Positions 51,905 through 60,407 of a stretch of DNA of 64,000 bases are shown here, piece after piece. Numbering within the stretch: position 1 is the first letter of the stretch; each line of letters opens with the position of its first letter. Where the stretch lies: positions 1-64,000 of the forward strand of contig NZ_BAABCY010000086.1 in assembly GCF_039539345.1 (NCBI RefSeq), written 5' to 3'. The translations under genes were made by a program, and so were the position numbers. The DNA comes from Snuella lapsa. Its GTDB lineage: Bacteria > Bacteroidota > Bacteroidia > Flavobacteriales > Flavobacteriaceae. Under the pieces are notes generated by a model that did not search any database, was not told where the DNA came from, and was given only the letters and a program-made list of their open reading frames with translations.

Positions 51905-53188
51905 ATGCAAATAATTGATAATCCAAATAAAGAAAACTGGTCAGAAGTCCTAAAAAGACCCACACAAACGGTAAAGGACATTGAAGCTACTGTAAATCAG
52001 ATTTTTGAAGAAGTTCTTACTGAGGGTGATGTGGCCATAAAAAACTATACAGCGCGTTTTGATGGCGTTGATCTGGTATCCAATATAGTTTCTAACGATG
52101 AGTTGCAGGAGGCCATAGCCAAAGTGCCAGCAAAGCTACAAGAAGCTATTAAATTAGCTAAAAGCAATATTGAAGCGTTCCATAAAGCCCAAAAAACCAC
52201 TAGAGTAGAAGTGCAGACTACTAATGGTGTAGCTTGTTGGCAAGAAAAGCGTGCTATAGAAAAAGTAGGCTTGTACATTCCAGGAGGTACGGCACCTTTA
52301 TTTTCTACAGTTTTAATGTTGGCTGTGCCTGCGCAAATTGCAGGATGCAAAGAGATCGTTTTGTGTTCCCCACCAAGCAAGAATGGTTCTTTGGCTCCAG
52401 AAATACTTTTTGCAGCGCAACTTTGTGGAGTAACCAAGATTATCAAGGTAGGGGGGATTCAAGCCATTGCCGGACTAACTTTTGGAACAGCAACCATACC
52501 TCAAGTATATAAAATATTTGGCCCCGGAAACCAATATGTAACTGTTGCCAAACAACTAGCTACGAAACATGGCGTAGCAATAGATATGCCCGCTGGACCA
52601 AGTGAGTTGTTGGTGGTTGCCGATAACACAGCTAACCCTGCTTACATTGCTTCAGATTTATTGAGTCAGGCAGAGCACGGAATCGATAGTCAGGTTATCT
52701 TAGTATCTACTTCTAAATCGTTAATAAATGAGGTTTCCGAAGCAATTGAAGAACAAATACAGGCGCTACCCAGACAGGCTATAGCAGAAAAAGCAATGGC
52801 AAACTCGAAAGGTATTCTCGTAAAAGATGATGCAACCGCTTTAGAGTTAATAAACGAGTACGGGCCAGAACATTTTATTGTATGTGTAGAGAACGAAGCA
52901 TTTTATGTTGATGGCATAAGAAATGCAGGATCGGTGTTTATTGGAGACTTTACACCTGAGAGTGCTGGCGATTATGCCTCTGGAACAAATCACACATTAC
53001 CAACCAATGGTTTTTCAAAAGCTTATTCGGGCGTGAATTTAGATAGCTTTTCTAAGAGCATGACTTTTCAGAAAATATCGAGGGAAGGCCTTTTAAATAT
53101 AGGTGAGACCATCGAACTTATGGCAGAAGCTGAAGGCTTACAAGCACATAAAAATGCAGTATCCATTCGATTAAAGGATTTGCAATAA
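51905..53188 (+). CDS. hisD: Histidinol dehydrogenase HisD
   Basis: About 427 residues from ATG 51905 (MQIIDNPNKENW); a GTG start at 51851 would add 18 residues unlike the family. Zinc- and NAD-dependent, it performs the last two oxidations from histidinol to histidine. CWQEKRAIEKVGLYIPGGTA, the AGPSELLVVAD segment and the zinc site in DLLSQAEHGIDSQVILV with the C-terminal TNHTLPTNGFSKAYSGVN are visible. Confidence 0.95.
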   Translation: MQIIDNPNKENWSEVLKRPTQTVKDIEATVNQIFEEVLTEGDVAIKNYTARFDGVDLVSNIVSNDELQEAIAKVPAKLQEAIKLAKSNIEAFHKAQKTTRVEVQTTNGVACWQEKRAIEKVGLYIPGGTAPLFSTVLMLAVPAQIAGCKEIVLCSPPSKNGSLAPEILFAAQLCGVTKIIKVGGIQAIAGLTFGTATIPQVYKIFGPGNQYVTVAKQLATKHGVAIDMPAGPSELLVVADNTANPAYIASDLLSQAEHGIDSQVILVSTSKSLINEVSEAIEEQIQALPRQAIAEKAMANSKGILVKDDATALELINEYGPEHFIVCVENEAFYVDGIRNAGSVFIGDFTPESAGDYASGTNHTLPTNGFSKAYSGVNLDSFSKSMTFQKISREGLLNIGETIELMAEAEGLQAHKNAVSIRLKDLQ

Positions 53189-53205
53189 TTTGATCCCAAA
53201 GTAAA

Positions 53206-54264
53206 ATGAAAACAACAAAAATAAATATAGACAGTTTAATAAGGCCAACCATTAAGGCCTTAAAACCTTATTCTTCGGCGCGTGATGAATTTCAAGGAGT
53301 TAGTGATCCCATGGTATTTTTGGACGCCAATGAAAATCCGTTTTATAATGGTGTAAACCGTTATCCAGATCCCAAACAAAGAACAGTAAAGTCAATGCTT
53401 TCAGAAATTAAAGGAATTCCTGTAGAGAATATACTTTTGGGGAACGGAAGCGACGAAGTATTGGATCTTATTTTTAGAGTGTTTTGTGAGCCTAATCAAG
53501 ATAATATCCTCATTTTGCCTCCAACCTATGGGATGTACGAAGTGCTGGCTAATTTGAATGCAGTCGAAATCAAAAAGATACAATTAACGGATGATTTTCA
53601 ACCAGACGTTGAGGGTATTTTAAGTCAAGTGGACGAAAACAGCAAATTACTGTTTTTATGTTCTCCAAACAACCCGACGGGAAATAGCTTTGCCCAAAAG
53701 TCCATAGCAGAATTAGTAAGCAATTTTAATGGCATTGTAGTTATAGATGAAGCCTACATCGATTTTTCAAATCAGATAAGTTGGTCTACACGTTTAGAAG
53801 ATTTTCCTAATTTAATTGTTACCCAAACACTATCTAAGGCTTATGGAATGGCGGGAATTCGTTTAGGTATTTGTTATGCTTCAACGCAAATAATCAATGT
53901 GCTAAATGCTATTAAACCACCGTATAATGTTAACGAACTAACACAACAAAGAGCTATAGAACAGTTAAGTAGTATGGAAGTTACGGCAAATCAAATTAAA
54001 ACCATTTTAGAGGAACGCAAAAAGCTAATATCAGAAGTTAAAACGATGGATTATGTTTTAAAGATTTACCCTTCTGACGCTAACTTTATTTTGATAAAAG
54101 TAGATGATGCGAATAAACGATACGATCAGCTCATAGAAAAAGGTATTGTGGTACGAAACAGGACCAAGCAGCTAGGGTGCGATAATTGCTTAAGGCTCAC
54201 TGTAGGAACACCTGAGGAGAATGAAATATTAATAAAAACACTTTTGTTAATTTCGGAATCCTGA
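53206..54264 (+). CDS. hisC: Histidinol-phosphate aminotransferase HisC
   Basis: 352-residue PLP-dependent fold-type I aminotransferase that forms histidinol phosphate from imidazole acetol phosphate. FLDANENPFYNGVNRYPDP, LGNGSDEVLDLIFRVFCEP, CSPNNPTGNSF, the VVIDEAYIDFS cofactor Asp and the PLP lysine in TLSKAYGMAGIRLG are present. It follows hisD by 17 bases. An inverted repeat pair fills the gap to hisB. Confidence 0.95.
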   Translation: MKTTKINIDSLIRPTIKALKPYSSARDEFQGVSDPMVFLDANENPFYNGVNRYPDPKQRTVKSMLSEIKGIPVENILLGNGSDEVLDLIFRVFCEPNQDNILILPPTYGMYEVLANLNAVEIKKIQLTDDFQPDVEGILSQVDENSKLLFLCSPNNPTGNSFAQKSIAELVSNFNGIVVIDEAYIDFSNQISWSTRLEDFPNLIVTQTLSKAYGMAGIRLGICYASTQIINVLNAIKPPYNVNELTQQRAIEQLSSMEVTANQIKTILEERKKLISEVKTMDYVLKIYPSDANFILIKVDDANKRYDQLIEKGIVVRNRTKQLGCDNCLRLTVGTPEENEILIKTLLLISES

Positions 54265-54277
54265 ACTTGTTTCAGGA
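54259..54277 (+). repeat. Inverted element TCCTGAACTTGTTTCAGGA, copy A
   Basis: 19-bp near-palindrome whose core CTGAACTTGTTTCAG is inverted as CTGAAACAAGTTCAG at 54341-54355. Overlaps the last codons of hisC. Confidence 0.5.
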
Positions 54278-54338
54278 GCTTTTAAATAAAACTGAATAAT
54301 GATTTTAAACCAAAAATATTAAGTATAGATTAAACAGA

Positions 54339-54358
54339 TTCTGAAACAAGTTCAGGAT
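54339..54358 (-). repeat. Inverted element CTGAAACAAGTTCAGGA, copy B
   Basis: Reverse complement of copy A. The two copies face each other across about 60 bases and can pair into a long hairpin in the hisC-hisB spacer. Such CTGAAACAAGTTCAG units are a dispersed element in many Bacteroidetes genomes as far as I recall. Confidence 0.5.
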
Positions 54359-54373
54359 AAATCACTACGTTAT

Positions 54374-55507
54374 ATGAAAAAAGTATTATTTATAGACCGG
54401 GACGGAACGATAATAAAAGAAACGGAAGACGAACAAATTGATTCTTTTGAAAAGCTTCAGTTTTATCCTAAGGTATTTCAATATTTAAGCAAGATAGCCA
54501 AAGAGCTGGATTATGAAATCGTTATGATAACCAATCAGGATGGATTGGGAACAGAAGTATTCCCTGAAGATACCTTTTGGCCTGTGCACAATTTTATTAT
54601 CAAATGCTTTAAGGATGAAGGCATCGTATTTAAAGAACAATTTATAGATAAAACGTTTGCTAGGGAAAATGCCCCTACCAGAAAGCCCAATACGGGGTTA
54701 CTAACCCAATATTTTTCTGAAGATTACGATTTAGAAAATTCTTTTGTTATAGGTGATAGACTTACGGACGTTGAATTAGCCAAAAATCTTGGAGCAAAAG
54801 GTATATTTATTAACGATAACACGAACTTGGGCACGGACGAAACGACTGTAAAACATGACGAATTGGAACCGTACATAGCCTTAGAAAGCAACGATTGGGA
54901 AAAGATATATGCTTTTTTAAAAGCTAAGGATCGTACCGGCGAAATTGTTAGAAACACAAATGAAACTAAAATAGCCATTAAGCTTAATTTGGATGGGACA
55001 GGAAACAGTAATATCCATACTGGATTGGCTTTTTTCGACCATATGCTTGACCAAATAGCGCGTCATGGCCAATTAGATTTAGATATAAAAGTAAACGGAG
55101 ATCTGGAAGTAGACGAACACCATACGATTGAAGATACCGCTATTGCCTTAGGTGAATTATTTAATACCGTTTTAGGTAACAAATTAGGAATCGAACGTTA
55201 TGGTTTTAGCTTGCCAATGGACGACTGTTTTGCACAGGCTGCCATTGATTTTGGAGGAAGAAACTGGTTAGTGTGGGAAGCCGACTTTAAACGAGAAATG
55301 ATAGGAAAAATGCCTACCGAAATGTTTTACCATTTCTTTAAGTCCTTTACCGATGGAGCCAAATGTAATTTAAATATTAAAGCCGAAGGTACTAATGAGC
55401 ACCACAAAATAGAAGCTATTTTTAAAGCCTTTGCCAAAGCCATTAAAATGGCTGTAAAACGCGATGTGGAAAAAATGATTTTACCATCAACGAAAGGTGT
55501 TTTATAA
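54374..55507 (+). CDS. hisB: Bifunctional HisB: histidinol-phosphatase / IGP dehydratase
   Basis: 377 residues, fused. The N-terminal HAD phosphatase (about 1-170) has the nucleophile motif FIDRDGTIIKE and IGDRLTDVELAKNLG; the C-terminal IGPD domain (about 185-377) has FDHMLDQIARHGQ, the metal-binding DEHHTIEDTAIALGE and AEGTNEHHKIEAIFKAFA. It catalyses two non-consecutive steps (dehydration of IGP and dephosphorylation of histidinol phosphate). The fusion occurs in enterobacteria and Bacteroidetes. Preceded by the inverted repeat pair. Confidence 0.95.
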   Translation: MKKVLFIDRDGTIIKETEDEQIDSFEKLQFYPKVFQYLSKIAKELDYEIVMITNQDGLGTEVFPEDTFWPVHNFIIKCFKDEGIVFKEQFIDKTFARENAPTRKPNTGLLTQYFSEDYDLENSFVIGDRLTDVELAKNLGAKGIFINDNTNLGTDETTVKHDELEPYIALESNDWEKIYAFLKAKDRTGEIVRNTNETKIAIKLNLDGTGNSNIHTGLAFFDHMLDQIARHGQLDLDIKVNGDLEVDEHHTIEDTAIALGELFNTVLGNKLGIERYGFSLPMDDCFAQAAIDFGGRNWLVWEADFKREMIGKMPTEMFYHFFKSFTDGAKCNLNIKAEGTNEHHKIEAIFKAFAKAIKMAVKRDVEKMILPSTKGVL

Positions 55508-55555
55508 AAGAAAAAATAAAAATTTAAAGGGTACACTACCAATAATATTAGAAAA

Positions 55556-56137
55556 TTGAAATTAGTAATTATAGATTACGGAGCTGGAAACATAAAAAGT
55601 ATTCAGTTTGCTTTTAAAAGACTTGGAGTCAATGCGGTTTTGTCTAAAGATCCAGAAGAAATTGCTGAGGCAGATAAGGTTATATTTCCAGGAGTAGGAG
55701 AAGCTAGTAGCGCTATGGAAATGTTAAAAGAGACAGGCTTGGATACCTTAATCCCTAAGCTAAAACAACCTGTACTTGGAATTTGTTTAGGAATGCAACT
55801 GCTATGTGAATTTACTGAAGAAGGAAATACAAAGGGATTAGGTGTTTTTAAAACAGTTGTTAAACGCTTTGATAATCGTGTAAAAGTGCCCCAGATGGGA
55901 TGGAATGTGATAAAAGATTTAAAATCCAGACTGTTTAAGGGAATCAAGGAAAAGGAATACATGTATTTAGTGCATAGTTATTATGCAGACCATTGTCCAG
56001 AAACGATTGCAACAACCGATTACGATATTAATTATGCTTCTGCTTTACAACACAAAAACTTTTATGGTGTGCAATTTCACCCAGAAAAGAGTAGCGTAGC
56101 AGGAGAAAGAATATTACAAAATTTTTTAGAATTATAG
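55556..56137 (+). CDS. hisH: Imidazole glycerol phosphate synthase subunit HisH
   Basis: 193-residue class-I glutamine amidotransferase, TTG start. It supplies ammonia to HisF for IGP and AICAR formation. The oxyanion/nucleophile segment LGICLGMQLL carries the catalytic Cys; the His and Glu are in GVQFHPEKSSVAG; KVPQMGWN and YLVHSYYADH are also family signatures. It follows hisB by 48 bases; the spacer downstream leads to the four-helix-bundle gene. Confidence 0.95.
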   Translation: MKLVIIDYGAGNIKSIQFAFKRLGVNAVLSKDPEEIAEADKVIFPGVGEASSAMEMLKETGLDTLIPKLKQPVLGICLGMQLLCEFTEEGNTKGLGVFKTVVKRFDNRVKVPQMGWNVIKDLKSRLFKGIKEKEYMYLVHSYYADHCPETIATTDYDINYASALQHKNFYGVQFHPEKSSVAGERILQNFLEL

Positions 56138-56154
56138 ATTTAAGTACCATTTAT

Positions 56155-56632
56155 GAAGTACAAAATACGATATATGAAGTTTGAAGTTTGATTATATATG
56201 CTACTTAAAAAAAACTAGCCCAAACTTTAAACTTTTAACAATATAAATATGAAAAACGAATTAATGAATAGAACAAAGCAATTTGCTTTAGATTGTTGGA
56301 GTTTTTGTTTTAGAGTTCCTAAATCTCGAGAGTACAATGCATTTGTGAATCAATTAATTCGGAGCTCAAGTTCAGTTGGTGCTAATTACAGAGCGTCTCA
56401 AAGAGCTAAATCAACAGCTGATTTTATAAATAAGTTAAAAATTGTTGAAGAAGAAGCTGACGAAAGTGTGTATTGGTTGGAAATTTTTAATGAAATCCTT
56501 CCGGAAAATTCAAAAGAAACAGATAAACTTATGAATGAAGGTAAAGAATTATTAGCTATTACAGTAGCTTCAATAAAAACAGCTAAACGAAATAATAAAA
56601 AGTAGTCGATATGTCACCTAACTTTGTACTTC
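56155..56632. mobile_element. Candidate small mobile unit around the four-helix-bundle gene
   Basis: A 10-bp perfect inverted repeat, GAAGTACAAA (56155-56164) and TTTGTACTTC (56623-56632), brackets the four-helix-bundle gene between hisH and hisA, although wider flanks (ATTTAT and AATATTA ends) match only partly. Just inside the left end lie two GAAGTTT heptamers (56176-56189). Read as a small repeat-bounded insertion; no transposase, so non-autonomous if mobile. Tentative. Confidence 0.4.
56249..56605 (+). CDS. Four-helix-bundle protein (23S rRNA intervening-sequence type)
   Basis: 118 residues, entirely helical. The pattern RTKQFALDCWSFCFRVPKSR, then VNQLIRSSSSVGANYRASQR and ADFINKLKIVEEEADESVYW is that of the four-helix-bundle family first seen as ORFs in 23S rRNA intervening sequences. 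Function is unknown; homologues are widespread as single ORFs in Bacteroidetes. It has no role in histidine synthesis, yet it lies in the his operon in the same direction, so it is probably an insertion. Ends in AKRNNKK. Confidence 0.85.
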   Translation: MKNELMNRTKQFALDCWSFCFRVPKSREYNAFVNQLIRSSSSVGANYRASQRAKSTADFINKLKIVEEEADESVYWLEIFNEILPENSKETDKLMNEGKELLAITVASIKTAKRNNKK

Positions 56633-56663
56633 TAATATTTAACTTATAAAATTTAATTTTTGA

Positions 56664-57398
56664 ATGAGAATAATACCAGCCATAGATATCATAGACGGTA
56701 AATGTGTTCGCTTAACAAAAGGGGATTACGACACCAAAAAAGTTTATAACGAAAATCCATTAGAAGTTGCTAAGGCATTTGAAGATGCTGGTATAGAATA
56801 CTTGCATTTGGTGGATCTTGACGGAGCCAAAGCACAGCATATCGTGAATTACAAAGTATTGGAGCAAATAGCCTCAAAAACAGCTTTAAAAATTGACTTT
56901 GGTGGTGGATTGAAAGCCAACGAAGATTTGCATATTGCTTTTAATTCTGGTGCGCGCCAAGTAACGGGCGGTAGTATTGCTGTTAAGAACCCGAATGTGT
57001 TTGAAGGTTGGATTGAAAAATATGGATCAGCGAAAATCATTTTGGGAGCAGATAGTGACCACGGTAAAATTTCTATAGGAGGTTGGACAGAGCAAAGTGA
57101 AGAAGACCTTATCCCGTTTATTAAATCATACCAAAGAAAAAGCATTCAATACGTTATCTGTACCGATATTTCCAAGGACGGCATGTTAGAAGGGCCTGCT
57201 ATTGAATTGTATAAAGATATTATTGCCGCTTGTTCTAATAGTAGCAAGGGACAATCAATTAAGTTAATAGCGTCGGGAGGCATATCCTCCATAGATGAAT
57301 TGCCTTTGCTTAAAGAAGCTGGATGTGAAGGTGTAATAATAGGCAAAGCTATTTATGAGGACAGAATCAGTTTAAAACAACTAGAAAAATTTGTGTAA
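56664..57398 (+). CDS. hisA: ProFAR isomerase HisA
   Basis: 244-residue TIM barrel that isomerises ProFAR to PRFAR. The acid-base pair is Asp8 in IPAIDIIDGKCVRL and the Asp in CTDISKDGMLEGP; phosphate-binding DFGGGLKANEDL and IASGGISSIDEL are at the barrel mouth. Length normal. It starts 58 bases after the four-helix-bundle gene. Confidence 0.95.
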   Translation: MRIIPAIDIIDGKCVRLTKGDYDTKKVYNENPLEVAKAFEDAGIEYLHLVDLDGAKAQHIVNYKVLEQIASKTALKIDFGGGLKANEDLHIAFNSGARQVTGGSIAVKNPNVFEGWIEKYGSAKIILGADSDHGKISIGGWTEQSEEDLIPFIKSYQRKSIQYVICTDISKDGMLEGPAIELYKDIIAACSNSSKGQSIKLIASGGISSIDELPLLKEAGCEGVIIGKAIYEDRISLKQLEKFV

Positions 57399-57424
57399 TT
57401 AAGTTTGAAGTTCAAGTATTAACG

Positions 57425-57452
57425 CTTCCAACTTCCAACTTCCAACTTTAAA
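57425..57452 (+). repeat. Tandem heptamer CTTCCAA before hisF
   Basis: Three perfect CTTCCAA units (57425-57445) plus a degenerate fourth (CTTTAAA) just before the hisF ATG. The complementary-type heptamer GAAGTTT occurs twice at 56176. Slippage here could shift the hisA-hisF spacing. Confidence 0.55.
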
Positions 57453-57454
57453 GT

Positions 57455-58210
57455 ATGTTAACAAAACGTATTATACCCTGTTTAGATATAAAGAATGGGC
57501 GAACCGTTAAAGGTGTTAATTTTGTAGACTTAAGAGATGCTGGTGATCCTGTCGAGCTAGCAAAGCAATACGCTGCTATAGGTGCAGACGAGTTGGTGTT
57601 CTTGGATATTTCTGCTACGATAGAAGAAAGGGCAACTACCCTTGACATGGTACTACATGTTGCCGAACAAGTTAATATTCCCTTTACCGTTGGTGGCGGC
57701 ATTTCTTCGGTAGAAGATGTTGATGCACTCCTAAAATGTGGTGCCGATAAAGTATCTGTTAATTCCTCTGCAGTAAAGCGACCAGATCTGGTCAACGAAT
57801 TAGCCGATAAATTTGGGAGCCAATGTGTTGTTGTAGCCATTGATGCCAAACAAATTAATGGAGAATGGAAAGTACACTTAGCAGGCGGTAGTATTCCAAC
57901 AGATATCGATTTGTTCGAATGGGCCAAAGAAGTGGAACAACGTGGTGCCGGTGAAATATTATTTACCTCAATGGATCATGATGGTACCAAAAATGGATTT
58001 GCCAATATAGCATTAGCAAGATTGTCTGAAGAACTAAATATTCCCGTAATAGCTTCAGGAGGCGCTGGAAATGTACAACACTTTATAGATACATTTAAAA
58101 TAGGTAAAGCCGATGCCGCATTGGCAGCTAGTGTGTTCCATTTTGGAGAAATTCCTATTCCAGATTTGAAAAAAGAATTAAACGATAATAATATAGAGGT
58201 GCGCCTTTAA
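57455..58210 (+). CDS. hisF: Imidazole glycerol phosphate synthase subunit HisF
   Basis: 251-residue TIM barrel, cyclase subunit that works with HisH. Catalytic Asp11 is in CLDIKNGRTVKGVNF, the second Asp in TSMDHDGTKNGF, and the phosphate sites are GGGISSVEDVDAL and IASGGAGNVQHF. It is homologous to HisA, as usual. It follows hisA by 56 bases and precedes hisIE by 21. Confidence 0.96.
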   Translation: MLTKRIIPCLDIKNGRTVKGVNFVDLRDAGDPVELAKQYAAIGADELVFLDISATIEERATTLDMVLHVAEQVNIPFTVGGGISSVEDVDALLKCGADKVSVNSSAVKRPDLVNELADKFGSQCVVVAIDAKQINGEWKVHLAGGSIPTDIDLFEWAKEVEQRGAGEILFTSMDHDGTKNGFANIALARLSEELNIPVIASGGAGNVQHFIDTFKIGKADAALAASVFHFGEIPIPDLKKELNDNNIEVRL

Positions 58211-58231
58211 GCATTATATAAAGATTGAATT

Positions 58232-58825
58232 ATGGATATTAAATACAATAAAGAAGGTTTGGTTCCCGCAATCATTCAGGATGCAATAACTAAAAATGTT
58301 TTAATGTTAGGTTATATGAATGAAGAAGCTTACAACAAAACCATTGAAACCAAACAAGTCACTTTTTATAGTAGGAGCAAACAGCGTTTATGGACCAAAG
58401 GAGAAGAGAGTGGTAACTTTTTAAACCTGGTTGATATAAAAAATGATTGCGATAATGATACGCTATTGTTACAAGTAGAACCTGTCGGACCTACATGCCA
58501 TAAAGGAACCGATACCTGTTGGGGAGAAAAAAACATGGCATCCTATGGATTCTTATCCAAATTGGAAAACGTTATTGAAGAACGTGTTGCTAATAAAGAC
58601 ACTAATAAATCGTACGTAGCAAGCTTGTTTGCTAAGGGGATTAATAAGGTAGCTCAAAAAGTAGGAGAGGAAGCTGTTGAAACGGTTATAGAAGCAATGG
58701 ATAACAATGACGAACTATTTCTATATGAGTCCGCAGACTTACTGTTTCACTATTTAATGCTCCTGCAAGCAAAAGGATTTAGATTAAAAGATATTGAAGA
58801 CGAATTAAAAGGCAGGCAAAAATAA
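58232..58825 (+). CDS. hisIE: Bifunctional HisIE (cyclohydrolase / pyrophosphohydrolase)
   Basis: 197 residues. The HisI part (1-105) has MLGYMNEEAYNKTIETKQVT, SRSKQRLWTKGEESGN and the metal-binding DCDNDTLLLQV / GPTCHKGTDTCW cysteines and histidines; the HisE part (about 110-197) has KGINKVAQKVGEEAVETVIE and ADLLFHYLMLL. It hydrolyses PR-ATP to PR-AMP and opens the ring. Last gene of the operon, followed by a hairpin. Confidence 0.95.
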   Translation: MDIKYNKEGLVPAIIQDAITKNVLMLGYMNEEAYNKTIETKQVTFYSRSKQRLWTKGEESGNFLNLVDIKNDCDNDTLLLQVEPVGPTCHKGTDTCWGEKNMASYGFLSKLENVIEERVANKDTNKSYVASLFAKGINKVAQKVGEEAVETVIEAMDNNDELFLYESADLLFHYLMLLQAKGFRLKDIEDELKGRQK

Positions 58826-58830
58826 AAACA

Positions 58831-58862
58831 GAGGCATTGTTTTGGTTAAACAACAATGCCTC
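58831..58862. terminator. Hairpin between hisIE and the convergent membrane-protein gene
   Basis: Perfect 11-bp stem GAGGCATTGTT (58831-58841) with AACAATGCCTC (58852-58862). The minus-strand side has a good T-rich tail (TGTTTTTATTTTT); the plus-strand side is weaker. Confidence 0.7.
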
Positions 58863-58889
58863 ATCAAAGTTTGGTTGGTTTATTTCAAG

Positions 58890-59309
58890 TTAATGTATCC
58901 ATTTTTTAGTTTTAGAGTGCTTAGAAAACCAAACTAAGAATAAAGCAAAAACAATGATGGAAATGGTCATTCCTATGTTGTCTGTTATACCTTTGGAAAA
59001 AAAGTACCCCATTTGTATTACAACTGTTATAAAAGAGAGTACGAACAGCGGGTAGGCCCATCCTTTTCTAAGTAAAAGTCCAATGCTGGCAATTGTTGCC
59101 GAGAAAACGGCAATCGCAAAAGCAGCAGTAATCCAAGCAGGCGTACTGGAAGCTAACTCTAATTGTTCTGAAGTCATGGCAGCCTGCCATCGCTCCGTTT
59201 CATAAGCCTGACCTAAATATTGATCGACGCCCATAGCGTTCCAAAAAAGTGCAATAATGCTTACTACCCAAAACCAAATAGCAGGCTTATTCTCATTGTT
59301 TAAAGTCAT
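58890..59309 (-). CDS. Four-TM membrane protein of unknown function (139 aa)
   Basis: About four hydrophobic helices: WFWVVSIIALFWNAMGV near 12-28, WITAAFAIAVFSATIASIGL near 58-77, AYPLFVLSFITVVIQMGYFF near 85-104 and GMTISIIVFALFLVWF near 113-128. A hydrophilic loop with YETERWQAAMTSEQ lies between the first two, and the C terminus is basic (SKHSKTKKWIH). No family I can name. It converges on the his operon and diverges from the TruA gene. Confidence 0.65.
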   Translation of the reverse strand: MTLNNENKPAIWFWVVSIIALFWNAMGVDQYLGQAYETERWQAAMTSEQLELASSTPAWITAAFAIAVFSATIASIGLLLRKGWAYPLFVLSFITVVIQMGYFFSKGITDNIGMTISIIVFALFLVWFSKHSKTKKWIH

Positions 59310-59406
59310 AATTTGTTAGTTTTTAGTTAGTGAAAAACATTACAAATTATAAAATTTTTGTCACAATTAATAATTACCTTAATTTTCCGCCTCTTTAAAA
59401 AACATA

Positions 59407-60183
59407 ATGAAGAAATATTTTTATGTCATTACCATTCAATATTTAGGATATCGTTTTCATGGTTGGCAAAAGCAGCCCGATGTAAAAACGCTGCATTTAA
59501 TGATCGATAGAACATTAAACTTTATTCTTGATGGTAAACGCTTTAAAAGCCTAGGGGCAGGGAGGACAGACGCTATGGTTTCAGCTGAAAATGCTGCTTT
59601 CGAGTTGTTTGTATTTGAGCCTATCGAAGATTTGGACGCGTTTTTAGCTCTATTTAATCATAATTTACCTCAAGATATCCGTGCTACTGGTATCCGAGAA
59701 GTCGATGCTAAATTTAATATTATAAAGCATTCAAAAATCAAAGAGTATAACTATTTGTTCACTTATGGAGCAAAGTGTCATCCGTTTTGTGCACCCATAA
59801 TGACTACTATTTTGGATGATTTGGATATAGAGTTAATGAAACAGGGAGCTAAATTATTTGAGGGGTCGCATAACTTTAAATCCTATTGCTTTCGGCCAAC
59901 AGATAATGGTATTTATGATCGTGAAATTTTAACATGCGAACTGGTAGAAAATACAATTTATCAAGCTAATTACTTTCCTAAGCATAGTTATTTACTGCGT
60001 GTAAGAGGCAAAGGGTTTATGCGTAACCAAATCCGACTAATGATGGGGACGCTTATAGATTTGGGGAAAAACAAGCTAAGTATAGAAGATATTAAAAACA
60101 GTTTAAAACCTAATAGCTATGCGAGAATGGAATATATAGCACCAGCCTCTGGATTGATTTTAAAAGCCATCGATTTTGAGTAA
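59407..60183 (+). CDS. truA: tRNA pseudouridine synthase, TruA family
   Basis: 258 residues. TruA family enzymes make pseudouridine at positions 38-40 of tRNA anticodon stems. The start KKYFYVITIQYLGYRFHGWQ and the catalytic Asp in GAGRTDAMVSA (near 50) are family hallmarks; FEGSHNFKSYCF, RVRGKGFMRNQIRLMMGTL and the C-terminal end are also present. As Bacteroidetes often carry a second TruA-like protein, which paralogue this is cannot be decided. Another member of the RNA-modification set in the window. Confidence 0.85.
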   Translation: MKKYFYVITIQYLGYRFHGWQKQPDVKTLHLMIDRTLNFILDGKRFKSLGAGRTDAMVSAENAAFELFVFEPIEDLDAFLALFNHNLPQDIRATGIREVDAKFNIIKHSKIKEYNYLFTYGAKCHPFCAPIMTTILDDLDIELMKQGAKLFEGSHNFKSYCFRPTDNGIYDREILTCELVENTIYQANYFPKHSYLLRVRGKGFMRNQIRLMMGTLIDLGKNKLSIEDIKNSLKPNSYARMEYIAPASGLILKAIDFE

Positions 60184-60407
60184 AGTATCTTAGCGTATTT
60201 TAGTTCTATTATAAAATAGACACTATTTTTTAGATTACTATATTCCTTCCCGAAAAGGATTCAGGTGTAATAATGCTTTCTTATTAAAGCTATTTTATTA
60301 TTACTTCATTATTATAATAATTGTCTATATTCGAATGAAATTAGCCAATGCTGTTGTTTCTTTTGTAATAATCCGCATATATTTAGATAATTGATGAAAT
60401 TAAATTA
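60184..60407. other. 224-base gap with no gene
   Basis: AT-rich sequence without an ORF or a clear promoter match. A 6-bp TCTATT/AATAGA hairpin at 60205-60220 may be the TruA terminator. Confidence 0.3.
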
